Source of the DNA: Paragordius varius
Lineage: Eukaryota > Nematomorpha
Reading direction: 5' to 3'
Assembly: GCA_964247055.1 (NCBI GenBank)
Contig: OZ176056.1
Location: forward strand, 496,001-560,000
Length of the DNA stretch: 64,000 nt
Part shown: positions 27,161 to 39,700 of the stretch, one piece after another
Layout: every line of letters begins with the position of its first letter
Numbering within the stretch: position 1 is the first letter of the stretch
Made by a program: the position numbers and the translations under genes
The notes under the pieces: generated by a model
Seen by the model: only the letters and a program-made list of their open reading frames with translations
Databases searched by the model: none
Told to the model about the DNA's origin: nothing

Positions 27161-28072
27161 TAGTAGGAATACATCAAAATATAGAGATAGTTTGACAAAC
27201 TCTTTCATATCTGATTTTTACAACGATACTTTAAAAATTAATGTATAAAACTAGTCGCATCAATACTCAAGTTAAACTTTGTCCTTAAAAATCGGATATT
27301 GGTCACCGGTTAACAAAACTAATTTTTATACATTCTCTTAGTAGGACTACATCAAAATATAGAGATAGTTTGACAAACTCTTTCATATCCGATTTTTACA
27401 GCGATACTTTAAAAATTAATGTATAAAACTAGTCGCATCAATACTCAAGTTAAACTTTGTGTCTAAAAAATCGGATATTGGTCACAGGTGAACAAAATTA
27501 TTTTTTATACATTATCTTAGTAGGACTACATCAAAATATAGAGATAGTTTGACAAACTCTTTCATATCCGATTTTTACAACGATACTTTAAAAATTAATG
27601 TATAAAACTAGTCGCATCATTAGTCAAGTCTTTGTCCTTAAAAATCGGATATTGGTCACCGGTGAACAAAATTAATTTTTATACATTCTCTTAATAGGAC
27701 TACATCATAATATAAAGATATTTTGACAAATTCTTTCATATCCGATTTTTACAGCGATACTTTAAAAATTAATGTATAAAACTAGTCGCATCAATACTCA
27801 AGATAAACTTTGTCCTTAAAAATCGGATATTGGTCACAGGTGAACAAAATTATTTTTTTTACATTATCATAGTAGGACTACATCAAAATATAGAGATAGT
27901 TTGACAAACTCTTTCATATCCGATTTTTACAGCGATACTTTAAAAATTAATGTATAAAACTATTCGCATCAATACTCAAGTTAAACTTTGTCCTTAAAAA
28001 TCGGATATTGGTCACAGGTGAACAAAATTATTTTTTATACATTATCTTAGTAGGACTACATCAAAATATAGA
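27161..28072 (+). repeat. Mosaic block between HOR5 and the 1,961-bp unit
   Basis: About five monomers: caccggttaac, gtgtctaaaaaatcgg with cacaggtg, the caccggtg / ctcttaatagg / catcataatataaag type, and two cacaggtg monomers with cattatcttag or cattatcatag. The gtgtctaaaaaatcgg type reappears many times at 48-59 kb. No unique sequence is present. Confidence 0.8.
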
Positions 28073-30033
28073 GATAGTTTGACAAACTCTTTCATATCCG
28101 ATTTTTACAACGATACTTTAAAAATTAATTTATAAAACTAGTTGCATCAATACTCAAGTTAAACTTTGTCCTTAAAATCGGATATTGGTCGCCGCTAAAG
28201 AAAATTATTTTTTGTACATTCTCTTAGTAGGACTACATCAAAATATAGAGATAGTTTGACAAACTCTTTCATATCCGATTTTTACAACGATACTTTAAAA
28301 ATTAATGTATAAAACTAGTCGCATCATTAGTCAAGTCTTTGTCCTTAAAAATCGGATATTGGTCACCGGTTAACAAAACTATTTTTTATACATTCTCTTA
28401 GTAGGACTAGATTATAATATAGAGATAGTTTGACAAACTCTTTCATATCCGATTTTTACAGCGATACTTTAAAAATTAATGTATAAAACTAGTCGCATCA
28501 ATACTCAAGATAAACTTTGTCCTTAAAAATCGGATATTGGTCACAGGTGAACAAAATTATTTTTTATACATTATCATAGTAGGACTACATCAAAATATAG
28601 AGATAGTTTGACAAACTCTTTCATATCCGATTTGTACAACGATATTTTAAAAATTATGGTATTAAACCAGTCGCATCAATACTCATGTTAAACTTTGTCC
28701 TTAAAAATCGGATTGGTCACCGGTGAACAAAATTATTTTATATACATTCTCTTAGTAAGACTACATCAAAATATAGAGATAATTTGACAAATTCTTTCAT
28801 ATCCGATTTTTACAACGATACTTTAAAAATTAATGTATAAAACTAGTCGTATCAATAAATCGCATCAATACTCAAGTTAAACTTTGTCCTTAAAAATCGG
28901 ATATTGGTCACCGGAGAACAAAATTATTTTTTATACATTCTCTTAGTAGGACTACATCAAAATATAAAGATAGTTTGGCAAACTGTTTCATATCCGATTT
29001 TTACAACGATACTTTAAAAATTAATGTATAAAACTAGTAGCATCAATACTCAAGTTAAACTTTGTCCTTAAAAATCGAATATTGGTCACCGGTGAACAAA
29101 ATTATTTTTTATACATTCTCTTAGTAAGACTACATCAAAATATAGAAATAGTTTGACAAACTCTTTCATATCCGATTTTTACAACGATACTTAAAAATTA
29201 ATGTATTAAACTAGTCGCATCAATACTCAAGCTAAACATTGTCCTTAAAAATCGGATATTGGTCACCGGTGAACAAAACTATTTTTTATACATTCTCTTA
29301 GTAAGACTACATCAAAATATAGAGATAGTTTGACAAACTCTTTCATATCCGATTTTTACAACGATACTTTTTTAAAATTATGGTATTAAACCAGTCGCAT
29401 CAATACTCAAGTTAAATATTGTCCTTAAAAATCGGATATTGGTCACCGGTGAACAAAACTATTTTTTATACATTCTCTCAGTAAGACTACATCAAAATAT
29501 AGAGATAGTTTGACAAACTCTTTCATATCCGATTTTTACAACGATACTTAAAAATTAATGTATTAAACTAGTCGCATCAATACTCAAGCTAAACATTGTC
29601 CTTAAAAATCGGATATTGGTCACCGGTGAACAAAACTATTTTTTATACATTCTCTTAGTAAGACTACATCAAAATATAGAGATAGTTTGACAAACTCTTT
29701 CATATCCGATTTTTACAACGATACTTTTTTAAAATTATGGTATTAAACCAGTCGCATCAATACTCAAGTTAAACTTTGTCCTTAAAAATTGGATATTGGT
29801 CACCGGTGAACAAAATTATTTTTTATACTCTTAGTAAGACTACATCAAAATATAGAGATAGTTTGACAAACTCTTTCATATCCGATTTTTACAACGATAC
29901 TTTAAAAATTATGGTATTAAACCAGACAATCAATACTCAAGTTAAACTTTGTCCTTAAAAATCGGATATTGGTCACCGGTGAACAAAATTATTTTTTAAA
30001 CATTCTCTTAGTAAGACTACATCAAAATATAGA
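28073..30033 (+). repeat. 1,961-bp unit, copy 1
   Basis: Landmarks aattaatttataaaac (28123), cgccgctaaag with ttttttgtacattc (28211), aggactagat, catatccgatttgtac, cggattgg and caccggagaac recur at 1,959-1,961 bp in the next copy. The second half holds aaaactattttt monomers, acttttttaaaa monomers, ctctcag and a 173-bp tatactcttag monomer (from 29776). Confidence 0.85.
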
Positions 30034-31058
30034 AATAGTTTGACAAACTCTTTCATATCCGATTTTTACAACGATACTTTAAAAATTAATTTATAAAACT
30101 AGTTGCATCAATACTCAAGTTAAACTTTGTCCTTAAAATCGGATATTGGTCGCCGCTAAAGAAAATTATTTTTTGTACATTCTCTTAGTAGGACTACATC
30201 AAAATATAGAGATAGTTTGACAAACTCTTTCATATCCGATTTTTACAACGATACTTTAAAAATTAATGTATAAAACTAGTCGCATCATTAGTCAAGTCTT
30301 TGTCCTTAAAAATCGGATATTGGTCACCGGTTAACAAAACTATTTTTTATACATTCTCTTAGTAGGACTAGATTTAAATATAGAGATAGTTTGACAAACT
30401 CTTTCATATCCGATTTTTACAGCGATACTTTAAAAATTAATGTATAAAACTAGTCGCATCAATACTCAAGATAAACTTTGTCCTTAAAAATCGGATATTG
30501 GTCACAGGTGAACAAAATTATTTTTTATACATTATCATAGTAGGACTACATCAAAATATAGAGATAGTTTGACAAACTCTTTCATATCCGATTTGTACAA
30601 CGATATTTTAAAAATTATGGTATTAAACCAGTCGCATCAATACTCAAGTTAAACTTTGTCCTTAAAAATTGGATTGGTCACCGGTGAACAAAATTATTTT
30701 ATATACATTCTCTTAGTAAGACTACATCAAAATATAGAGATAATTTGACAAATTCTTTCATATCCGATTTTTACAACGATACTTTAAAAATTAATGTATA
30801 AAACTAGTCGTATCAATAAATCGCATCAATACTCAAGTTAAACTTTGTCCTTAAAAATCGGATATTGGTCACCGGAGAACAAAATTATTTTTTACATTCT
30901 CTTAGTAGGACTACATCAAAATATAAAGATAGTTTGGCAAACTGTTTCATATCCGATTTTTACAACGATACTTTAAAAATTAATGTATAAAACTAGTAGC
31001 ATCAATACTCAAGTTAAACTTTGTCCTTAAAAATCGAATATTGGTCACCGGTGAACAA
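30034..31058 (+). repeat. 1,961-bp unit, copy 2 (partial)
   Basis: Follows copy 1 for about 1 kb. Small differences are aggactagatttaaatatag instead of aggactagattataatatag, caagtt instead of catgtt, and a 2-bp loss in ttttttacattctc near 30891. After aaatcgaatatt (31031) it switches to a tatactcttag monomer near 31060. Confidence 0.83.
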
Positions 31059-31730
31059 AATTATTTTATATACTCTTAGTAAGACTACATCAAAATATAG
31101 AGATAGTTTGACAAACTCTTTCATATCCGATTTTTACAACGATACTTTAAAAATTATGGTATTAAACCAGACAATCAATACTCAAGTTAAACTTTGTCCT
31201 TAAAAATCGGATATTGGTCACCGGTGAACAAAATTATTTTTTAAACATTCTCTTAGTAAGACTACATCAAAATATAGAGATAGTTTGACAAACTCTTTCA
31301 TATCCGATTTTTACAACGATACTTTTTTAAAATTATGGTATTAAACCAGTCGCATCAATACTCAAGTTAAACATTGTCCTTAAAAATCGGATATTGGTCA
31401 CCGGTGAACAAAACTATTTTTTATACATTCTCTCAGTAAGACTACATCAAAATATAGAGATAGTTTGACAAACTCTTTCATATCCGATTTTTACAACGAT
31501 ACTTAAAAATTAATGTATTAAACTAGTCGCATCAATACTCAAGCTAAACATTGTCCTTAAAAATCGGATATTGGTCACCGGTGAACAAAACTATTTTTTA
31601 TACATTCTCTTAGTAAGACTACATCAAAATATAGAGATAGTTTGACAAACTCTTTCATATCCGATTTTTACAACGATACTTTTTTAAAATTATGGTATTA
31701 AACCAGTCGCATCAATACTCAAGTTAAACT
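31059..31730 (+). repeat. Four-monomer linker before the 1,079-bp array
   Basis: A 173-bp tatactcttag monomer (from 31021) is followed by a monomer with ttttttaaacattc and acttttttaaaa, one with aaaactattttt and ctctcag, and one with aaaactattttt ending in acttttttaaaa. The last two resemble monomers at 29.4-29.8 kb in the same order. Only satellite sequence is present. Confidence 0.8.
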
Positions 31731-33715
31731 TTGTCCTTAAAAATCGGATATTGGTCACCGGTGAACAAAATTATTTTTTATACTCTTAGTAAGACTACAT
31801 CAAAATATAGAGATAGTTTGACAAACTCTTTCATATCCGATTTTTACAACGATACTTTAAAAATTATGGTATTAAACCAGACAATCAATACTCAAGTTAA
31901 ACTTTGTCCTTAAAAATCGGATTGGTCACCGGTGAACAAAATTATTTTATATACATTCTCTTAGTAAGACTACATCAAAATATAGAGATAATTTGACAAA
32001 TTCTTTCATATCCGATTTTTACAACGATACTTTAAAAATTAATGTATAAAACTAGTCGTATCAATAAATCGCATCAATACTCAAGTTAAACTTTGTCCTT
32101 AAAAATCGGATATTGGTCACCGGAGAACAAAATTATTTTTTATACATTCTCTTAGTAGGACTACATCAAAATATAAAGATAGTTTGGCAAACTGTTTCAT
32201 ATCCGATTTTTACAACGATACTTTTTTAAAATTATGGTATTAAACCAGTCGCATCAATACTCAAGTTAAACTTTGTCCTTAAAAATCGGATATTGGTCTC
32301 CGGTGAACAAAATTATTTTCATACATTCTCTTAGTAAGACTACATTTTAAAATATAGAGATAGTTTGAAAAACTCTTTCATATCCGATTTTTACAACGAT
32401 ACTTTAAAAATTAATGTATTAAACCAGTCGCATCAATACTCAAGATAAACTCTGTCCTTAAAAATCGAATATTGGTCACCGGTGAACGAAATAATTTTTT
32501 ATACATTCTCTTAGTAAGACTACATCAAAATATAGAGATAGTTTGACAAACTCTTTCATAAACGATTTTTACAACGATACTTTAAAAATTAATGTGTTAA
32601 ACTAGTCGCATCAATACTCAAGTTAAACTTTGTCCTTAAAAATCGGATATTGGTCACCGGTGAACAAAATTATTTTTTATACATTCTCTTAGTAAGACTA
32701 CATCAAAATATAGAAATAGTTTGACAAACTCTTTCATATCCGATTTTTACAACGATACTTTTTTAAAATTATGGTATTAAACCAGTCGCATCAATACTCA
32801 AGTTAAACTTTGTCCTTAAAAATCGGATATTGGTCACCGGTGAACAAAATTATTTTTTATACTCTTAGTAAGACTACATCAAAATATAGAGATAGTTTGA
32901 CAAACTCTTTCATATCCGATTTTTACAACGATACTTTAAAAATTATGGTATTAAACCAGACAATCAATACTCAAGTTAAACTTTGTCCTTAAAAATCGGA
33001 TTGGTCACCGGTGAACAAAATTATTTTATATACATTCTCTTAGTAAGACTACATCAAAATATAGAGATAATTTGACAAATTCTTTCATATCCGATTTTTA
33101 CAACGATACTTTAAAAATTAATGTATAAAACTAGTCGTATCAATAAATCGCATCAATACTCAAGTTAAACTTTGTCCTTAAAAATCGGATATTGGTCACC
33201 GGAGAACAAAATTATTTTTTATACATTCTCTTAGTAGGACTACATCAAAATATAAAGATAGTTTGGCAAACTGTTTCATATCCGATTTTTACAACGATAC
33301 TTTTTTAAAATTATGGTATTAAACCAGTCGCATCAATACTCAAGTTAAACTTTGTCCTTAAAAATCGGATATTGGTCTCCGGTGAACAAAATTATTTTCA
33401 TACATTCTCTTAGTAAGACTACATTTTAAAATATAGAGATAGTTTGAAAAACTCTTTCATATCCGATTTTTACAACGATACTTTAAAAATTAATGTATTA
33501 AACCAGTCGCATCAATACTCAAGATAAACTCTGTCCTTAAAAATCGAATATTGGTCACCGGTGAACGAAATAATTTTTTATACATTCTATTAGTAAGACT
33601 ACATCAAAATATAGAGATAGTTTGACAAACTCTTTCATATCCGATTTTTACAACGATACTTTAAAAATTAATGTGTTAAACTAGTCGCATCAATACTCAA
33701 GTTAAACTTTGTCCT

Positions 33716-33828
33716 TAAAAATCGGATATTGGTCACCGGTGAACAAAATTATTTTTTATACATTCTCTTAGTAAGACTACATCAAAATATAGAGATAGTT
33801 TGACAAACTCTTTCATATCCGATTTTTA
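33716..33828. repeat. 14-bp inverted repeat inside the monomer
   Basis: The left arm TAAAAATCGGATAT (33716-33729) is exactly reverse-complementary to ATATCCGATTTTTA (33815-33828); 85 bp separate them. The pair is present in most monomers across the window, for example 4-17 with 103-116. Single strands could form a 14-bp stem, and duplex DNA a cruciform, or each arm could be one half-site for a protein. Which applies, if any, is not visible. Some subtypes alter one arm (atcgaatatt, catctccg, ccgattttgac) and one subtype lacks the right arm altogether. Confidence 0.9.
33733..33742. other. 10-bp palindrome TCACCGGTGA in the monomer
   Basis: TCACCGGTGA is a perfect palindrome starting three bases after the left inverted-repeat arm. 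It is the most variable short motif of the monomer. Variants seen repeatedly include TCACGGGTGA, TCACAGGTGA, TCGCCGGTAA, TCACCGGTTA, TCACCGGAGA, TCTCCGGTGA, TCACCCGTGA and TCGCCGCTAA. Each is confined to certain positions in the higher-order units, so the variants serve as subtype labels. The motif could be a site for a dimeric DNA-binding protein; this is inference only. Confidence 0.85.
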
Positions 33829-35961
33829 CAACGATACTTTTTTAAAATTATGGTATTAAACCAGTCGCATCAATACTCAAGTTAAACTTTGTCCTTAAAA
33901 ATCGGATATTGGTCACCGGTGAACAAAATTATTTTTTATACTCTTAGTAAGACTACATCAAAATATAGAGATAGTTTGACAAACTCTTTCATATCCGATT
34001 TTTACAACGATACTTTAAAAATTATGGTATTAAACCAGACAATCAATACTCAAGTTAAACTTTGTCCTTAAAAATCGGATTGGTCACCGGTGAACAAAAT
34101 TATTTTATATACATTCTCTTAGTAAGACTACATCAAAATATAGAGATAATTTGACAAATTCTTTCATATCCGATTTTTACAACGATACTTTAAAAATTAA
34201 TGTATAAAACTAGTCGTATCAATAAATCGCATCAATACTCAAGTTAAACTTTGTCCTTAAAAATCGGATATTGGTCACCGGAGAACAAAATTATTTTTTA
34301 TACATTCTCTTAGTAGGACTACATCAAAATATAAAGATAGTTTGGCAAACTGTTTCATATCCGATTTTTACAACGATACTTTTTTAAAATTATGGTATTA
34401 AACCAGTCGCATCAATACTCAAGTTAAACTTTGTCCTTAAAAATCGGATATTGGTCTCCGGTGAACAAAATTATTTTCATACATTCTCTTAGTAAGACTA
34501 CATTTTAAAATATAGAGATAGTTTGAAAAACTCTTTCATATCCGATTTTTACAACGATACTTTAAAAATTAATGTATTAAACCAGTCGCATCAATACTCA
34601 AGATAAACTCTGTCCTTAAAAATCGAATATTGGTCACCGGTGAACGAAATAATTTTTTATACATTCTATTAGTAAGACTACATCAAAATATAGAGATAGT
34701 TTGACAAACTCTTTCATATCCGATTTTTACAACGATACTTTAAAAATTAATGTGTTAAACTAGTCGCATCAATACTCAAGTTAAACTTTGTCCTTAAAAA
34801 TCGGATATTGGTCACCGGTGAACAAAATTATTTTTTATACATTCTCTTAGTAAGACTACATCAAAATATAGAGATAGTTTGACAAACTCTTTCATATCCG
34901 ATTTTTACAACGATACTTTTTTAAAATTATGGTATTAAACCAGTCGCATCAATACTCAAGTTAAACTTTGTCCTTAAAAATCGGATATTGGTCACCGGTG
35001 AACAAAATTATTTTTTATACTCTTAGTAAGACTACATCAAAATATAGAGATAGTTTGACAAACTCTTTCATATCCGATTTTTACAACGATACTTTAAAAA
35101 TTATGGTATTAAACCAGACAATCAATACTCAAGTTAAACTTTGTCCTTAAAAATCGGATTGGTCACCGGTGAACAAAATTATTTTATATACATTCTCTTA
35201 GTAAGACTACATCAAAATATAGAGATAATTTGACAAATTCTTTCATATCCGATTTTTACAACGATACTTTAAAAATTAATGTATAAAACTAGTCGTATCA
35301 ATAAATCGCATCAATACTCAAGTTAAACTTTGTCCTTAAAAATCGGATATTGGTCACCGGAGAACAAAATTATTTTTTATACATTCTCTTAGTAGGACTA
35401 CATCAAAATATAAAGATAGTTTGGCAAACTGTTTCATATCCGATTTTTACAACGATACTTTTTTAAAATTATGGTATTAAACCAGTCGCATCAATACTCA
35501 AGTTAAACTTTGTCCTTAAAAATCGGATATTGGTCTCCGGTGAACAAAATTATTTTCATACATTCTCTTAGTAAGACTACATTTTAAAATATAGAGATAG
35601 TTTGAAAAACTCTTTCATATCCGATTTTTACAACGATACTTTAAAAATTAATGTATTAACCCAGTCGCATCAATACTCAAGATAAACTCTGTCCTTAAAA
35701 ATCGAATATTGGTCACCGGTGAACGAAATAATTTTTTATACATTCTCTTAGTAAGACTACATCAAAATATAGAGATAGTTTGACAAACTCTTTCATATCC
35801 GATTTTTACAACGATACTTTAAAAATTAATGTGTTAAACTAGTCGCATCAATACTCAAGTTAAACTTTGTCCTTAAAAATCGGATATTGGTCACCGGTGA
35901 ACAAAATTATTTTTATACATTCTCTTAGTAAGACTACATCAAAATATAGAGATAGTTTGAC

Positions 35962-36793
35962 TAACCCTTTCATATCCGATTTTTGCAACGATACTTAAAA
36001 ATTAATGTATTAAACTAGTCGCATCAATACTCAAGCTAAACATTGTCCTTAAAAATCGGATATTGGTCACCCGTGAACAAAATTATTTTTTATACATTCT
36101 CTTAGTAGGACTACATCAAAATATAGAGATAGTTTGGCAAACTGTTTCATATCCGATTTTTACAACGATACTTTAAAAATTAATGTATAAAACTAGTCGC
36201 ATCAATACTCAAGTTAAACTTTGTCCTTAAAAATCGAATATTGGTCACCGGTGAACAAAATTATTTTTTATACATTCTCTTAGTAAGACTACATCAAAAT
36301 ATAGAAATAGTTTGACAAACTCTTTCTTATCCGAGTTTTACAACGATACTTAAAAATTAATTTATTAAACTAGTCGCATCAATACTCAAGCTAAACATTG
36401 TCCTTAAAAATCGGATATTGGTCACCGGTGAACAAAACTATTTTTTATACATTCTCTTAGTAAGACTACATCAAAATATAGAGATAGTTTGACTAACTCT
36501 TTATTAAACTAGTCGCATCAATACTCAAGTTAAACTTTGTCCTTAAAAATCGGATATTGGTCACGGGTGAACAAAATTATTTTTTATACATTCTCTTAGT
36601 AAGACTACATCAAAATATAGAGATAGTTTGACTAACTCTTTATTAAACTAGTCGCATCAATACTCAAGTTAAACTTTGTCCTTAAAAATCGGATATTGGT
36701 CACCGGTGAACAAAATTATTTTATATACATTCTCTTAGTAAGACTACATCAAAATATAGAGATAGTTGGACAAACTCTTTCATATCCGATTTA
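35962..36793 (+). repeat. End block of the 11.35-kb unit, first copy
   Basis: Monomers here carry ttttgcaacg, cacccgtgaac with tttggcaaactg, aaatcgaatatt with cttatccgag, then two adjacent 139-bp truncated monomers, and finally a gttggacaaac / ccgatttatac monomer. The same series occurs at 46237-47068 and again at 51.8-52.4 kb, so it travels as a block. Confidence 0.85.
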
Positions 36794-39700
36794 TACAACG
36801 ATACTTTAAAAATTAATGTATAAAACTAGCCGCATCATTAGTCAAATTAAATTGTCCTTATAAATCTGATATTGGTCACCGGTGAACAAAATTAATTTTT
36901 ATACATTCTCTTAATAGGACTACATCATAATATAAAGATATTTTGACAAATTCTTTCATATCCGATTTTTACAGCGATACTTTAAAAATTAATGTATAAA
37001 ACTAGTCGCATCAATACTCAAGATAAACTTTGTCCTTAAAAATCGGATATTGGTCACAGGTGAACAAAATTATTTTTTTTACATTATCATAGTAGGACTA
37101 CATCAAAATATAGAGATAGTTTGACAAACTCTTTCATATCCGATTTTTACAGCGATACTTTAAAAAATAATGTATAAAAGTAGTCGCATCAATACTCAAG
37201 TTAAACTTTGTCCGTAAAAATCGGATATTGGTCACAGGTTAACAAAACTATTTTTTATACATTCTCTTAGTAAGACTACATCAAAATATAGAGATAGTTT
37301 GACATTTCATATCCGATTTTTACAGCGATACTTTAAAAATTATGGTATTAAACCAGACAATCAATACTCAAGTTAAAATTTGTCCTTAAAAATCGGATAT
37401 TGGTCACCGGTGAACAAAATTATTTTTTATACATTCTCTTAGTAAGACTACATCAAAATATAGAGATAGTTTTACAAACTCTTTAATATCCGATTTTTAC
37501 AACGATACTTTAAAAATTAATGTATTAAACTATTCGCATCAATACTCAAGTTAAACTTTGTCCTTAAAAATCGGATATTGGTCACCGGTGAACAAAATAA
37601 TTTTTTATACATTCTCTTAGTAAGACTACATCAAAATATAGAGATAGTTTGACAAACTCTTTAATATCCGATTTTTACAACGATACTTTTATAAAATTAT
37701 GGTATTAAACCAGTCGCATCAATACTCAAGTTAAACTTTGTCCTTAAAAATCGGATATTGGTCACCGGTGAACAAAATTATTTTATATACATTCTCTTAG
37801 TAAGACTACATCAAAATATAGAGATAGTTTGACAAACTCTTTCATATCCGATTTTTGCAACGATACTTTAAAAATTAATGTATAAAACTAATCGCATCAA
37901 TACTCAAGCTAAACATTGTCCTTAAAAATCGGATATTGGTCACCGGTGAACAAAACTATTTTTTATACATTCTCTTAGTAAGACTACAGCAATAGAGATA
38001 GTTTGACAAACTCTTTCATATCCGATTTTTACAACGATACTTTAAAAATTAATGTATAAAACTAGTCGTATCAATAAATCGCATCAATACTCAAGTTAAA
38101 CTTTGTCCTTAAAAATCGGATTGGTCACCGGTGAACAAAATTATTTTATATACATTCTCTTAGTAAGACTACATCAAAATATAGAGATAATTTGACAAAT
38201 TCTTTCATATCCGATTTTTACAACGATACTTTAAAAATTAATGTATAAAACTAGTCGCATCAATACTCAAGTTAAACTTTGTCCTTAAAAATCGGATATT
38301 GGTCGCCGGTAAAGAAAATTATTTAATATACATTCTCTTAGTAGGACTACATCAATATATAGAGATAGTTTGACAAACTCTTTCATATCCGATTTTTACA
38401 GCGATACTTTAAAAATTAATGTATAAAACTAGTCGCATCAATACTCAAGTTAAACTTTGTCCTTAAAAATCGGATATTGGTCACAGGTGAACAAAACTAT
38501 TTTTACATTATCTTAGTAGGAATACATCAAAATATAGAGATAGTTTGACAAACTCTTTCATATCTGATTTTTACAACGATACTTTAAAAATTAATGTATA
38601 AAACTAGTCGCATCAATACTCAAGTTAAACTTTGTCCTTAAAAATCGGATATTGGTCACCGGTTAACAAAACTAATTTTTATACATTCTCTTAGTAGGAC
38701 TACATCAAAATATAGAGATAGTTTGACAAACTCTTTCATATCCGATTTTTACAGCGATACTTTAAAAATTAATGTATAAAACTAGTCGCATCAATACTCA
38801 AGTTAAACTTTGTGTCTAAAAAATCGGATATTGGTCACAGGTGAACAAAATTATTTTTTATACATTATCTTAGTAGGACTACATCAAAATATAGAGATAG
38901 TTTGACAAACTCTTTCATATCCGATTTTTACAACGATACTTTAAAAATTAATGTATAAAACTAGTCGCATCATTAGTCAAGTCTTTGTCCTTAAAAATCG
39001 GATATTGGTCACCGGTGAACAAAATTAATTTTTATACATTCTCTTAATAGGACTACATCATAATATAAAGATATTTTGACAAATTCTTTCATATCCGATT
39101 TTTACAGCGATACTTTAAAAATTAATGTATAAAACTAGTCGCATCAATACTCAAGATAAACTTTGTCCTTAAAAATCGGATATTGGTCACAGGTGAACAA
39201 AATTATTTTTTTTACATTATCATAGTAGGACTACATCAAAATATAGAGATAGTTTGACAAACTCTTTCATATCCGATTTTTACAGCGATACTTTAAAAAT
39301 TAATGTATAAAACTATTCGCATCAATACTCAAGTTAAACTTTGTCCTTAAAAATCGGATATTGGTCACAGGTGAACAAAATTATTTTTTATACATTATCT
39401 TAGTAGGACTACATCAAAATATAGAGATAGTTTGACAAACTCTTTCATATCCGATTTTTACAACGATACTTTAAAAATTAATTTATAAAACTAGTTGCAT
39501 CAATACTCAAGTTAAACTTTGTCCTTAAAATCGGATATTGGTCGCCGCTAAAGAAAATTATTTTTTGTACATTCTCTTAGTAGGACTACATCAAAATATA
39601 GAGATAGTTTGACAAACTCTTTCATATCCGATTTTTACAACGATACTTTAAAAATTAATGTATAAAACTAGTCGCATCATTAGTCAAGTCTTTGTCCTTA

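Larger units (their letters stand above)
33713..33892 (+). repeat. Representative monomer (180 bp)
   Basis: This copy matches the common sequence over its first two thirds and serves to show monomer anatomy. In order: a ccttaaaaatcgg start, the left inverted-repeat arm, the TCACCGGTGA palindrome, an AT-rich stretch with a run of six T, cattctcttagtaagactac, aaaatatagagatag, tttgacaaactcttt, the right inverted-repeat arm, acaacgatact, then a variable 3' third. The 3' third distinguishes subtypes: aatgtataaaactag, aatgtattaaactag or, as here, attatggtattaaaccag, followed by tcgcatcaatactcaagttaaactttgt. The phase chosen (starting at cctt) is arbitrary. Confidence 0.95.
31731..35961 (+). repeat. 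1,079-bp six-monomer HOR, four copies (last incomplete)
   Basis: Units start at 31731, 32810, 33889 and 34968, exactly 1,079 bp apart. Monomer lengths in the first unit are 173, 189, 180, 179, 178 and 180. In order they carry tatactcttag; cggattgg plus the 13-bp micro-duplication; caccggagaac with tataaagatag and tttggcaaactg; ctccggtg with acattttaaaa and tttgaaaaac; aaatcgaatatt with gaacgaaataat; and a near-consensus monomer ending in acttttttaaaa. Unit 1 has cataaacg and agaaatag, units 2 and 3 have cattctattag, and unit 4 has attaacccag. The match stops at 35962, where tttgacaaac becomes tttgactaac. Confidence 0.95.
25441..36793 (+). repeat. 11,353-bp segmental tandem duplication, copy 1
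   Basis: Everything from 25441 to 36793 reappears at an offset of 11,353 bp starting at 36794. Rare private variants are shared: aggaatacatc (27165), aggactagattataatatag (28395), actcatgtt (28680), aggactagatttaaatatag (30366), ttttttacattctc (30891) and cataaacg (32555). The left breakpoint is resolved only to a stretch of about 36 identical bases, because both sides are satellite. The copy contains HOR5, the 1,961-bp units and the four-copy 1,079-bp array. Confidence 0.95.
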
